Assembly (NCBI GenBank): GCA_003693705.1
Contig: RBZT01000259.1
Coordinates: 44,574 to 108,573 of the forward strand
Source: Polymyxa betae
Taxonomy: Eukaryota > Endomyxa > Phytomyxea > Plasmodiophorida > Plasmodiophoridae
Reading direction: 5' to 3'
DNA length: 64,000 nucleotides
In this document: in pieces, positions 22,590 through 33,284 of the stretch
Layout: every line of letters starts with the position of its first letter
Position numbering within the stretch: position 1 is the first letter of the stretch
The notes under the pieces: model-generated
Told to the model about the DNA's origin: nothing
What the model saw: the letters and a program-made list of their open reading frames with translations, nothing else
Databases searched by the model: none
Made by a program: the position numbers and the translations under genes

Positions 22590-23372
22590 TTATGGACTAT
22601 GAGGCTTGGGAGAGGTGGCAGAATTTTCCGGAGTCTCAGGTCGGACAGTTCCAAATAAACCGAGCTGTGCCAGAGCAGCGGCAACTGCTCCTAACGCAGG
22701 TCCAATGATGTAGACCCAAGAGTTGGATCTCCAAACGTTCAATACCAGGGCAGTACCGAACCAACGAGCAGGATTGATTCCGCATCCCGTGTATCCAATC
22801 AGAGCCAGATGGGCGGCCCACACCGAAATACCAATCAGAAGTGGAGCCTGAGAACGAACTGCTACTTTCTCATTAGTCTGTGTTCCCACTGAAGTTTGTA
22901 CAGCCGTTGCAAAAACAGTCATCACAAGCACGAAGGTGCCAAATGCTTCAGCAACCAGGGCTCCACCAGTATTAGTCCGAGCTGAGACCTCTAGAGCGCC
23001 TTTGAGAGAAGCAGCGACTTCGTAACTGACCAAAGTCCCGAATGCAGCGCCAGCAAGCTGGGCAATGATATAGAACAGACCAAGAATCGGAGGAATGTTT
23101 CTCGTGATAATCATGGCGAGAGTGACGGCAGGGTTTATGTGCCCACCAGACACTGAACCGGTCATGGCAATACAGACAATCAATGTCAGACCAAATGAGC
23201 TGGCAATCAGAAGTGTATCGCCTCCAGAGGCGGTCACAGCCATTGTTGCTGACCACAGGAATAACGACGTTCCAATAAACTCGGCAGCAACGGCACGGAG
23301 CTGGTCGACATCGAGGGGAACATAAAGCTCAGGTAAACTGGAGACCCGGGCGGCAGGTGATCTGGATGACAT
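22590..23372 (-). CDS. Aquaporin (MIP family)
   Basis: Intronless, 260 residues. Six membrane segments with the two half-helix motifs SGGHINPAVTLA and GCGINPARWFGTAL, so both NPA boxes are intact and the selectivity-filter arginine follows the second (NPAR). The hydrophobic segments VAAEFIGTSLFLWSATMAV and LVAEAFGTFVLVMTVFATAV are typical. The start is ATG 23372 (MSSRSPAAR). Length and the NPAR motif fit water channels better than glycerol channels, but substrate cannot be decided by eye. The coding sequence is more GC-rich than neighbours. Confidence 0.92.
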   Translation of the reverse strand: MSSRSPAARVSSLPELYVPLDVDQLRAVAAEFIGTSLFLWSATMAVTASGGDTLLIASSFGLTLIVCIAMTGSVSGGHINPAVTLAMIITRNIPPILGLFYIIAQLAGAAFGTLVSYEVAASLKGALEVSARTNTGGALVAEAFGTFVLVMTVFATAVQTSVGTQTNEKVAVRSQAPLLIGISVWAAHLALIGYTGCGINPARWFGTALVLNVWRSNSWVYIIGPALGAVAAALAQLGLFGTVRPETPENSATSPKPHSP

Positions 23373-23498
23373 CTCAAATTCACAAATGAACACAAAGATG
23401 GTATCGTGCCACGAGGATTAACGAAGGCACGCACCACTTTGACAGGTCCAACTCAATGAGACACGCAGAGCAACCGACCCTGGAAGGTTTCCATGCAA

Positions 23499-24532
23499 TT
23501 ACAACCTTCCTTTGATCGAGGCGCCAGAATAGGCCAATGTGCAATCGTCATCTTCGAGAGAGCCCATTCGAGTAGCTTCTAGAATGGGAATATCGTCTGT
23601 TGCGTTTAGGTCGCTGGCCAGGATAGCCAGAATCTACCAGAGGCCCTGATGGCTGCCTGTATCGAGAGAAACTACAATAATGATCAATGTTAATCATGGA
23701 CTCAGATACGCCAAGGGAACCTGTCATAACTGAATGTGTTCAAGTGGCTGGATACACGGCATCGAACTTCGTGAACAAACAGCGACATATTCTTAATTTC
23801 TGGCAGAAACAGTTTCAGAAATCGTACGGCAGATTGTTCAGGAACTGTTGGAATTTCAGAAATAATTCTGATAACTGCAGAAACAGTATCTGGGATAGCA
23901 GCATCTTGAATTGACGTTAATGACTGAATTTCTCTTTGTACCTAAGTAATAAAAAGACCCAGTAAAAAAATGTTTATCGAGGGGACTACAAAGATACCCA
24001 TTGGTTAATATCAGAGCGTAGAAAATTCGAGCTTGGAATGTTTGAACGATAAGAAGCTGGAGGAACGACTTCGATACCTATCAGAACGATTGACGATGAC
24101 AATGTGAAATATCAAAGCAATCATACCTCGATCATAGATGGATTTTCTCCACAGCATCAGTGATTGGGGAGTTAAGGATGGAGCTTTCGATCCAACTGCA
24201 CAGACACTATCCCTAAAGAGAAAATTGAATCATAATCAGAGTATGAAATTCGAGTATTACAGTGAAGCAGCAATTCGACATATTGGACAAGTTCGATTGG
24301 AACGGAGCCAAGAGCTGATACATCTCCTGCAGAATACATGTCTACAGGTAACAGTCGCCCAGCAGGGAGATTCAATAGCAGTGTTTAAGCAGATTGGGCA
24401 AGAGCTGGGGAATTCGATCGAAGTGGACGACGATGATGACGACGACGAAGAGCTGCTGGAACGTGACGAGCTCGAACCAGACCAGGACGACTTAGGTTTA
24501 GACCTGGAGCTAGAACGAGACCTTGATGGCAT
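23499..24532 (-). CDS. TOPORS-like RING E3 ligase
   Basis: N-terminal Ser/Arg-rich tract with a poly-Ser run, then a C3HC4 RING (CPICLNTA...WATVTCRHVFCRRC...RTCPIC). Introns of 47-57 nt join to WRKSIYDRGIEVVPPASYR, SSNFLRSDINQWVQREIQSL and a helical part ending FVHEVRCRVSSHLNTFSYD. RING followed by the (R)xIYxxG and W-x-REIxxL elements and a later HEF-like block is the TOPORS layout (ubiquitin/SUMO ligase at nuclear bodies). The last exon is ambiguous: a 49-nt intron gives an RS-rich tail (NRRYSHSRSYSNG) ending TGA, while another frame gives SGASIKGRL and TAA at 23499. The plus-strand Asp-rich frame over the poly-Ser run is only the antisense. Confidence 0.7.
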
Positions 24533-24759
24533 AAACAATGGATATCAATCTAACTATGTATAACAGGTCGTAATCATTATTGCTTGTTTGCATTAGGAAG
24601 ACATCAGCATAACAGCTGTAAAAAATATCAGTCTGATCGAATTATGCGTGACTGGCGCACTTAAAGTTCAAAGTGCCGAGAAGGAAATTTTGGGATAATT
24701 TGTAACTCGTGTATTTCAGTATTTTAACACTTGAGAAAAAAAACGGAAAATTGGCTCAC

Positions 24760-25221
24760 ATGCTGACGGTACCCGATACCGATCAAGTAATAGTTTTCAT
24801 GAATGGGCTGCAGTTGCTCGAGATCTGGTCCAAGTCCAGTTGCCATAGCATTTGATCAATTACTTGCTAGTGATACGATTGTATTGTTTAGGTAATGGGA
24901 CATCTATGTATGCAAAACAGAGTAGTTAAAAATGGTGCTAGAAAGAGTACCGAATTATGTAAGCAAGTCGAAGATATTCTGACAGAAGCTTCTGTGAGAT
25001 TTACGTCAATAGCATTAGACAATAGAGCAGATGGTGATGCTCTATTATATGCTATCCGGAATCGATTTCAAACGAATGATGACGTTCCATTCCTGTTTAT
25101 TGATCTGCTTTTCAATGGTGGTCATAAGCAGTTGTTGAAAATGGTCAAGAATGGTGATCTGGCCCGTATAGCTGAACGCATTAAGGCGCAACACGAGATA
25201 GCAGCAGGCCGCAATCAATAA
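24760..25221 (+). CDS. Glutaredoxin-like protein lacking the N-terminal active-site cysteine
   Basis: ATG 24760. Two introns (44 nt GTCCAA..CTAG and 50 nt GTAATG..CTAG) join in phase to give DTIVLFRKSTELCKQVEDIL, then DNRADGDALLYAIRNRF, DDVPFLFIDLLFNGGHKQLL and MVKNGDLARI. This is a glutaredoxin fold with the cis-Pro (DVP) and GG glutathione-binding motifs, about 120 residues. The usual CPYC or CGFS motif is replaced by STELC, so only the C-terminal cysteine remains and thiol-disulphide exchange is doubtful. It may be a structural or [2Fe-2S]-independent paralogue. The stop is TAA 25219-25221, 207 bp before the next gene on the same strand. Confidence 0.65.
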
Positions 25222-25428
25222 AACGACTACAGCTGCCCAGGTCAATCATTCTAATAAAGAGTGTTGCGTTGGACGGATTGCGAAGTCGTTGTGATAAATA
25301 TGACCCGAATACTGTGATTACTGGTGATGATTTTACGGCTTAAATTACCGTGACGAAAGGGATTGCCTCCCCGTTCCGAACGACACCTGAATCAATCGCT
25401 TTAAGCTGGGACCGATTTCTACAACGCC

Positions 25429-26055
25429 ATGGTATGCTCCCTCAAGCGCTTGATTAGTTCGGTCAGGACCCTACTAAGGAACACCCCAGATCTGCATGCA
25501 CTAGTTCCTGAAACTATAGATAAGCTTATATCTCTCATGGAAGAAGTTAGCTTCTCTGTAAGCTCATTACCAGGTCTAGGAATGCATTTCCCTCCATCAC
25601 CAACCATTATATTCTATATGGATCTACATCATTGTTCACTATGTGATGTGGGATTATTTCTATTACCTGCTGGGAGTTCCATTCCACCACATAATCATCC
25701 AGACATGACCGTCTTTCAAAAGATAATTTCTGGTCGAGTTCTGGTCCGATCACTAGATTGGGATCAACCAGGTCCCAATTTTACATCTGATGGCAAAATG
25801 CATGGCAGATATCGGGCTCATCCTGATGTTGTCGTTGATGCATCTACACCTGTAACTTATTTATCTCCAAATAACAAGAACATCCATTCGGTGACGGCAC
25901 AGGAGCCATCTGTCATCTTGGATATGCTTATACCACCTTATGACGAAGATCATCCTTGTTTCTATTTCGAAGAAGACAGATCCGAGCTCATCCAGATAGA
26001 CGAACCCAGAGAGCCTAAGGTTATCCCAATTCGAATTGATCTAAACAAATACTAA
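25429..26055 (+). CDS. Cysteamine/cysteine dioxygenase (ADO/PCO family)
   Basis: Intronless, 208 residues. Cupin-fold non-haem iron thiol dioxygenase. The metal histidines are in IPPHNHPDMTVF (H-x-H) and NKNIHSVTAQEP; the conserved FQKIISGRVLVRSLDW stretch follows the first motif. Family members oxidise cysteamine or N-terminal cysteines of proteins (the O2-sensing plant cysteine oxidases and animal ADO). The start ATG 25429 follows CAACGCC. The chemistry is inferred from the family; whether the substrate is free thiol or an N-terminal Cys cannot be told. Confidence 0.88.
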   Translation: MVCSLKRLISSVRTLLRNTPDLHALVPETIDKLISLMEEVSFSVSSLPGLGMHFPPSPTIIFYMDLHHCSLCDVGLFLLPAGSSIPPHNHPDMTVFQKIISGRVLVRSLDWDQPGPNFTSDGKMHGRYRAHPDVVVDASTPVTYLSPNNKNIHSVTAQEPSVILDMLIPPYDEDHPCFYFEEDRSELIQIDEPREPKVIPIRIDLNKY

Positions 26056-26270
26056 TGAGCATCGTCTACATGTGCAATATTCGAGCATATCCTATGTGAT
26101 TGTAGGAAGCTGTATTCAATTGTACGATAGCCTAAATAAATACATCTAAGAAATGCCGATGAATAGTCACATTGATTACATGGCGCAGTAATGACGGGGT
26201 CATGGGGTCATCTCTGCTTCTCTATCATATCTCTCTAATTTATATACCATAGAAACAGGGGATAGACGTC

Positions 26271-29018
26271 ATGACAGCTGATTTGGACCCATCTGACAAT
26301 CATTTACACTTGCCGTATGATGCAGGCAGTATATCGTTTGATACTGGATTCATGACATAGAATGAATGTAGGCCTGATGGAGACACATTGAGAATTCTCA
26401 TAGCTACTGATAATCATCTGGGATGCTGGGATCGGGTTAGCTTCTCAGAATCAATCGTTTCCATTAGACTTACTGAAATACAGGACCCAGTTCGCAGTGA
26501 TGACGCCATGAGAACATTCGAAGAGATTTTAACGATTGCCCAATCCGTTCATGTAAATATCAGATGTCGGAATTGAAATTGTGAGTGATGATTGGATTTA
26601 GGCCGATCTATTACTGCTAGGAGGTGACCTGTTTCATCATAACAAACCTAGCAGGAAATGTCTCTTTGATACCATGCAGCTGTATAGTGTGGTTTGGTCT
26701 CATATTTGATGCAGTATCTTATTGTTACTAAGATTACGAAAGTATTGCCTTGGAGATCGGCCCGTTAACTTCGAGGTTCTATCCGATCCAAGCTCTGTAT
26801 TCCATTCAAGGTCTCATATCAAACTTTCATATTTGATTTTATGTTTACCTTCTTATTAGGTCTTGCTGCAATTATGGTAAATTCTCCAATATCTGTCTAT
26901 GCTGTGTCCAGTACGACCTGATTGATGTCATTAGAGGATCCCAATATCAATATATCTTTGCCTGTGTTCGCTATCCATGGTATGATTCTATCCTTCTGTT
27001 TAGTTGCAAATGGTTTACTGTCTGTTTAGGTAATCATGACGATCCATCGGGAGTAATATTTCCAAACCATTGACTTTTCGATTGTCTATTAACATTGTAT
27101 AGGCAGGAGGACATGCAGCATTAGATATTATTGATAGCGTGACTGCTTGCCCATTATGACGATGATCTTGTTCTTATTATGTGAATAGGCCAATTTACTC
27201 AACTACTTTGGCCGAGTCGAAGATGTGCTGAAGATGTTCTTTTGCTCTCTATCACTGACTATTTTTTAGATATCTGAATTCTGTGTTAATCCAATCCTCA
27301 TTCGTAAAGGCAGAACTCGATTAGCTCTGTATGGAATTGGCGCTATTCGTGATGAACGTCTGCATCGATCTCTTGTCAATAAGAAGGTAACAACATTTGT
27401 CAGAATCTGATTGCCCTCATTTGTGTTCGTTTTTAACAACAGAACAGGTGTCGTGGTCACGTCCGAATCAGGAGCAGGATCAATGGTAGCAGAATTGATA
27501 ACTATTGTGTCATCATATAATTTCATAGGTTCAATATGCTGGTTTTACATCAAAATCGGACTCGACATTCTGCTGTTTACAAGAACTCAATTCCTGAGTC
27601 TCTATTGCCGAATTTCCTCGATCTGGTAGTATGGGCTCATGAACATGAATGTAAGATCGAGCTAGAGCCCAGTATTGAGGGAAATTTCTATGTGACACAA
27701 CCGGGAAGTTCTGCTTGCACATCTTTATGTACAGCGGAAACAGTTAAAAAGTTGTCACCATCTTCTGGAGACCTAAATAGGGATCTAACAATTGATGTGT
27801 CAGGCATGTTGGAGTGTTGGAAATTCGTCGAGCTGATGATGGAGATGCAATTCGTATGACTCCTATCCCGTTGCAGTCACCACGTCCTTTCATTTTGGAG
27901 GATGTTATTCTCGAGGATTACGCCCGGGTTTGTTCTCTTTATTTTATGAACTTCTCTTCGTAAAAGTTTCCAGGAATTATCGAACCCTAAAGATACCGAT
28001 GCTGTATCGACATTTCTCCATAAGCGTGTGTTATCGTGTATAACGCGAGCTGAAGTGGAATTCCCTCGTCCAGCTGGTATTCAACCAGAATCTAAAGAGT
28101 GGCTACCAGTTATTCGACTTCGAGTCGATTGTAGAGGATACGAAGTCCCGAGCGTTCGAAGGTTCGGGCAAGAATATGTTGGTAAAGTCGCCAATCCAGA
28201 AGATATCATTCAGGTTTTTCTCCACTTCCTATCGTTATAAGCACCTAAGCATTTTGCTAGATCATCAGAAAGAAATCGACAGCAACTCCGAAAGCCTCCA
28301 CTGCAGAAAACGATATTGCCAGGAGCCTGGTTGTCGAAGTAGACGAAGAGGGACGTGAAATAGGCGTTCGTATAGAAGACCTTGTAAAAAATAATTTGGT
28401 ATCGCAAACGTTAAATATTGTATGTGTTTTGATTTCTTGTTAGACAAAACGTGAGCAGAAATTATCTGTTTTGGCAGAACTTGACCTGGTGGAAGCTCTT
28501 GAAAAATTCGTTGATAAAGGTACAGATGATTCGAAGCCGTTATAGTCTTGTTAACTTGAACATTTGATAGGAGAGAGTCACGCGATTGAAGATTCAATCA
28601 GTAAACGTTTAACGAATTTACAGAAGATATTAAAGAACAATCAATCGTTGACTCCTGACAACATTGGCGACCTAATTGTTGACAACACCGAGGTATTTTC
28701 TCTCAAAAACCCACGCGACATTTAATGATCTCGATTTGATAGTCATACAGACGTCAGCTAGAAACTGAGGATGAACGAGCAGCTCGGAATCTGGAAGAAG
28801 AACGACATCGCATTGATGCAATGTTGAACAATGATGTCCAAGAGGATAATTCCGTTATGGATGTTGATAACCATAGCGATGACGACGTTGTGGAAATCAT
28901 ACCGCCTCCATCAAGGAGGACAGCGCCTGCCAAACGGAAAGCTTCAGATGTTTTGAACTCGCAAGTACAGCGCCCTCGCACAACAGCGAATAGATCCAGG
29001 GCTCGTTCTCGTGTTTGA
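26271..29018 (+). CDS. MRE11: Double-strand break repair nuclease MRE11
   Basis: Nuclease of the MRE11-RAD50-NBS1 complex. The ATG is at 26271 (MTADLDPSDNHLHLP); a 57-nt intron joins PDGDTLRILIATDNHLGC, then RDPVRSDDAMRTFEEIL, ADLLLLGGDLFHHNKPSR, FAIHG|NHDDPSG, ALYGIGAIRDERLHRSL, HQNRTRHSA, and VVWAHEHECKIE. The metal ligands of motifs I (DNH), II (GGDLFHH), III (NHD) and the late HEH are present. About a dozen introns of 40-60 nt interrupt the gene. The C-terminus is acidic, then Arg-rich (RSRARSRV), TGA at 29016-29018. It is convergent with folylpolyglutamate synthase, 43 bp apart. Confidence 0.92.
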
Positions 29019-29061
29019 GAATGCAATCTACTTGAGAATATATTTATACAGGAGTAACATT

Positions 29062-30459
29062 TTAACTCGAATGTACTCCAGGAGCGATACATTGATCATG
29101 TAAAGCACCAACTTCATCTATTGACAAAGGGATTTGCATCTTCAGGCCTAGCGCTTCTTGAGCTTCTCTCATAATATAGAATGAACCACATATGACGATG
29201 ATATCATTCTGCTTGCATGTTTTAAGCAGATGGGTTATGGTGAGGTGAATATCACCATCTTCGACACATTGAACTAGCCCGTTACCATTCACTTCTGAAT
29301 TCTGCAATTAGTACAGAGATATAACAACCAAGACCTGCTTACTGCTGATAAATTCGGATGCCTTCCATGCCCGATCATTATCCTTTGCTGATACAATGTA
29401 TATCGATGAAGGCGAAATTCGATCGAATATGCTTACTGCGTCCTGGGGTGACATTTTATCCCTTCCCATACCCAAGATAATATGAAGATTACAGCCCGGG
29501 ACCAGTAAGTTCTCTAGCCGATCACAGAGTTTAGATAGCGCAGCGTGATTATGTGCAGCATCCAGCACAATCGTCGTGCCGTTCATTGCTAATTTTTGAA
29601 ATCTGCAAGGTGGGACATAATCGAGATCATCATCATTGTAATCAATGTTGAGAGCGTTCAGAGCTCTCATAGCGATTGCTTTGTTTTCATATTCGTATGA
29701 TGATCTCATAGAGTTATTATAATGAACTTGATGAAGGGGTGCATGTAGACTGGCAGCAATTGGAGCCACAATATGTTCAGGGACAGTTGGACCAATAACA
29801 ATTGGAACACCAGATTTGATAATGCCAGCTTTATGACGGGTGATTTCTTCAATAGTATCTCCCAAATACTGGATATGATCCAATCCAATTGATGTAATAA
29901 TAGATATTGTAGGGTTGACCACATTTGTAGCATCTAATGCACCACCCAATCCAACTTCAATCACCGCATAATCAACCTAAAACCCAAAGTTACATAATTT
30001 TACAGTTGCAAGTTTTGTCGATACGTCGTTGTCATGGAAATATCGTAGTGCTGATATGGTTAAAGCTTCAAATGTGGTGATATTATCAAATGGTAATTGA
30101 AGGATATCTCCAAGATATTTCTGTAATTGATGATCTGTAACTGGCTTCATATTGATAGTGATTCTATCATGAACAGACCATATATGTGGTGATATATACA
30201 TACCAATACGATATCCACATCTAGATAAACATGCACCTATCTTACCAGCTACAGATCCCTTCCCGTTTGTACCAGCTATATGGACGATCTTGTACCGGGG
30301 ACCAGCACCACCCAGAAAATGATCATACAACTGCTGAGTTCGGGCTAAAGTCAGATTCTGGGCTGGTCTTGATAGAAACCGTCCCAGATTGGACATGGTG
30401 TCAGATTGGGCTGAACGGAGGAATTTCCGCAACCTAAACCCTAATGAAGATGACAACAT
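29062..30459 (-). CDS. Folylpolyglutamate synthase / dihydrofolate synthase
   Basis: ATP-dependent ligase of the Mur/FolC family that adds glutamate to folates. ATG 30459 gives an Arg/Ser-rich N-terminus (MLSSSLGFRLRKFLRSAQ) that could target mitochondria. Then come P-loop HIAGTNGKGSVAGKIGACL, ISPHIWSVHDRITIN, IEVGLGGALDATNVV, SIGLDHIQYLGDT and HKAGIIKSGVPIVIG, VLDAAHNHAAL in the C-terminal ligase domain, and ALGLKMQIPLSIDEV near the end. Two short introns near 29310 and 29970 join in phase. Stop TAA at 29062-29064. The start lies only 43 bp downstream of the PUS10 stop on the same strand. Confidence 0.88.
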
Positions 30460-30502
30460 TCTGCATGGCACAATGATAGTTTATTGATTGTATAGTGATA
30501 GA

Positions 30503-31962
30503 TTACAGTGTCTGATGATGTAGATCAAGTACATCAAGTTGTATTATATCAGCCTGACAATTTAACATTGAACCAAGATTTGGTTGTGTCCTACCACGAT
30601 CTCCATGAACAAATTCTTTGATATAAGTTCCAGCTTGTGTCTCCAGATCCAATATGGCGAAATGTGAGTTCATGGGTGAAAGCATTAATCTATGGATAGT
30701 ACGCGCACGTGAGATTAATGCACGACGATGTAGAACACGTATTGGTGTTAACTGTTGAATTTCGAATGAAGTTGATGTAGAAATAGATTGACATATTGTA
30801 TCTGTTATTGGTGATGATACCCAGACTATAGCACGATATGATTTCCTGTTAAATACATCATTAGTTCGATATTTCAGAATACATCAATGATGGATTACGT
30901 CTTCGTTTTAGCACCATCTTCGAGAATCTTGAAATGTGCCGATGCATCCGATGTTAATGATAACGAATGAACTTGTACACGATCAGTACTTTGATTGATA
31001 GTATTCTGTAATTGATGTATAATACTTGTATGAGGTATACGATGTGGATCTGTAATCTCCAGAATAAACTGTCTTCCACTACCTAACATACGTACATCAA
31101 TATCTTCACGTCCAGCACTATGAAATTTATATTGTCTATCTACACCAAATTCATGTATAATGGGTGTAGCTATTAAATCTTGGACAGATCCATTCATACG
31201 ATTATCTGAATCACCAAGAAACCATGGCGTTTGAGATAGGCGACGACAGAATTTCGTGTACGACCCGGTGATGAAGACCGGATCCCGAATTACACTCAGC
31301 TGGACCGGTATGACGGTATCAGTATGAAACTGAAGTGGAATTGCACGTAGTTCATCTTGCGACATAACAGAGACAGCTTTATCAACGAATTTAGCTGACG
31401 TTAGGCTAGTACGACGTAATTGTTTGATGCCAATATTCTTAGGTAAAGTTCGTGTTATGAATGGAGCTAATTGATGTCCAAGTTCGACATCTGCTTCAGG
31501 ACGATTGAAATTAATATCAATACGAAATGATGATTGTGAGGTAGATTGAGATCCATGTAGAACTTGATCAATAACAGGCACTAATAGAGCACGTATAACA
31601 TCTTTAACAGATATAATGATATACTGAGATGTATGATGTGCACGTATACATTCATCATTGAATAAACATAATGATGGGATAGATATACCCATACAATATG
31701 ATGATGGTATAGAATATACAGAACATACATCTGATAGTGATGTAGGAGATATGAGACTAGATCCATGATCATGCTGTAATAGACCAATACATGCAGGACA
31801 TGTGTCTCCTGATCCCAAGATCCTATCTCTAGGAATATTATAGTCAGTATGTAATGTGTTGACTAATACATCATGTATATATAGATATAGATGTGATGAT
31901 GCAGGTACAGATAGATGACGTAGATAACATCTTCCACATAAAGAGATATGATCAAGTCCCAT
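30503..31962 (-). CDS. PUS10: tRNA pseudouridine synthase PUS10
   Basis: Modifies U54/U55 of tRNA in archaea and eukaryotes. The N-terminal part has CGRCYLRHL and CPACIGLL, consistent with the THUMP-like zinc-binding domain. The catalytic half includes FHSAGREDIDVRMLGSGR (catalytic Asp in GREDIDVR) and FILEITDPHR. A 50-nt class intron joins AKTK to SYRAIVWVSSP, and the frame ends with LETQAGTYIKEFVHGD, GRTQPNLGSMLNCQADI, stop TAA. All core motifs are present and the length (about 470 aa) is normal for the family. Confidence 0.92.
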
Positions 31963-32326
31963 TCGTTATCACCCCACGGGCCCACGATCAGATTTGATGG
32001 CCGCCTCTACATCATCCTCAAGACTGCGCACTATCAGAAATTCAGAATTTGCGCAAAAACATTAATGTAACATGACAGTTTAAATTGAACAAAAATCTCA
32101 ATAATCATGTTACAAATACAGACTGGAAGAATTTCTTCATGAATAATGATTGCATATTGATTGTATGTATCAGATCATAAATGTATTGGTTGAGTAACAG
32201 TCATATAATAGTAGACATGTTCTGCATGGCAGTACCATGATATAATGATGTAACAGTGTGGAGAGGGGTCCCTCTACCTGTTAAGTACCATCTCGTCTAC
32301 TTACATGTCTTATATAATCATTATAT
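31963..32326. promoter_or_regulatory. Divergent intergenic region, PUS10 / VHS gene
   Basis: About 360 bp, AT-rich, between divergent starts. No further gene is seen. Confidence 0.35.
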
Positions 32327-33270
32327 ATGATGTTGAGATCTACTACAGATCGACGTCTGTACATGGCTATCAGGACATCTTCCAGAAGCAATCACACTGA
32401 TCAGACTCTATTACTAGATCAGATTCATCGAAATCTATTTCTACCTGAATGCGCTTTAGACGCCCTAATCCTACTTGATGGCCTGGTCAGTAAGACACCT
32501 CTAGGTTCAGGATTCCATTCCGTCCTCTTGCAGCATCCCATTCTCGATGAAATTCTCAATCTGGTTAGTCGGGATGTAGAATCACAGGCAGGTCGTTATG
32601 CAATTGATATGATGGGAGCATGGAGACATTCTACATATATGATGGATTGGGCACAAGCACATTATGATCTTGTTGCACCATTGAATAATCATCCAGATAC
32701 AAATTCTGACATTCAGTCTAATTCAAGTGAACAATTCGATAAATGGTTTGTCAAGTTTCACGCCGATTTACTCGATGCTGTACAATATATTACTACTGGT
32801 GATATTGATAACATTCGTATTATTCAAAATCGTATTGTGGCTTGTTTGGATGAGATTGATCAGGAACAGCTTGTTAACATTTTGTTGCTGGTTAATGATC
32901 TGGCTCAAACTGCTCTTGATCAAGATCCATCTCCGGTCATAGATGATCGCATCGACGATATCAGATCCAGGATATCATCACTTTATAACAGTATGTGATA
33001 TGGATCCGGTTTTAATCGTGAAGTTAAAATGTTGTTGCGTTAGATTCTGGACAGATATGGACAGATTCAAAATCAGACTGCAGCTTGAAAAGTGATAGAG
33101 ATGGTAGAGCAGAGATCCCCGATTTTGTCACTGGTCAAGACCAAGTATTAGCGATGTTCCAGTCGATAGCACTGCGAGATCAAACTACTAATTTAGAGTC
33201 AGGTCTAGCTGGTTCAAAAGATGATATCATTGAACGATTTGATCCGGTATTTGGTGACAGCTATCAATAA
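32327..33270 (+). CDS. VHS/GAT-like trafficking adaptor (tentative)
   Basis: ATG 32327. The first exon has a helical repeat unit (LFLPECALDALILLDGLVSK, GFHSVLLQHPILDEILNLVS) resembling a VHS domain, followed by helices with ENILLLVNDLAQTALDQ-like NILLLVNDLAQTALDQ, as in GAT domains that bind ubiquitin or ARF. An intron of about 53 nt (GTATGT..GTTAG) joins to an acidic Ser/Asp-rich tail ending FDPVFGDSYQ, TAA. VHS plus GAT proteins (TOM1/GGA) sort cargo at endosomes. The assignment rests on pattern only. Its stop is 14 bp from the stop of the BEACH gene. Confidence 0.5.
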
Positions 33271-33284
33271 ATATATATGCAAAT

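Noticed and set aside
24138-24563. Plus-strand acidic Asp-rich ORF
   Set aside because: It is the antisense of the Ser-rich tract and RING domain of the TOPORS-like gene, whose zinc ligands and introns are clear on the minus strand.
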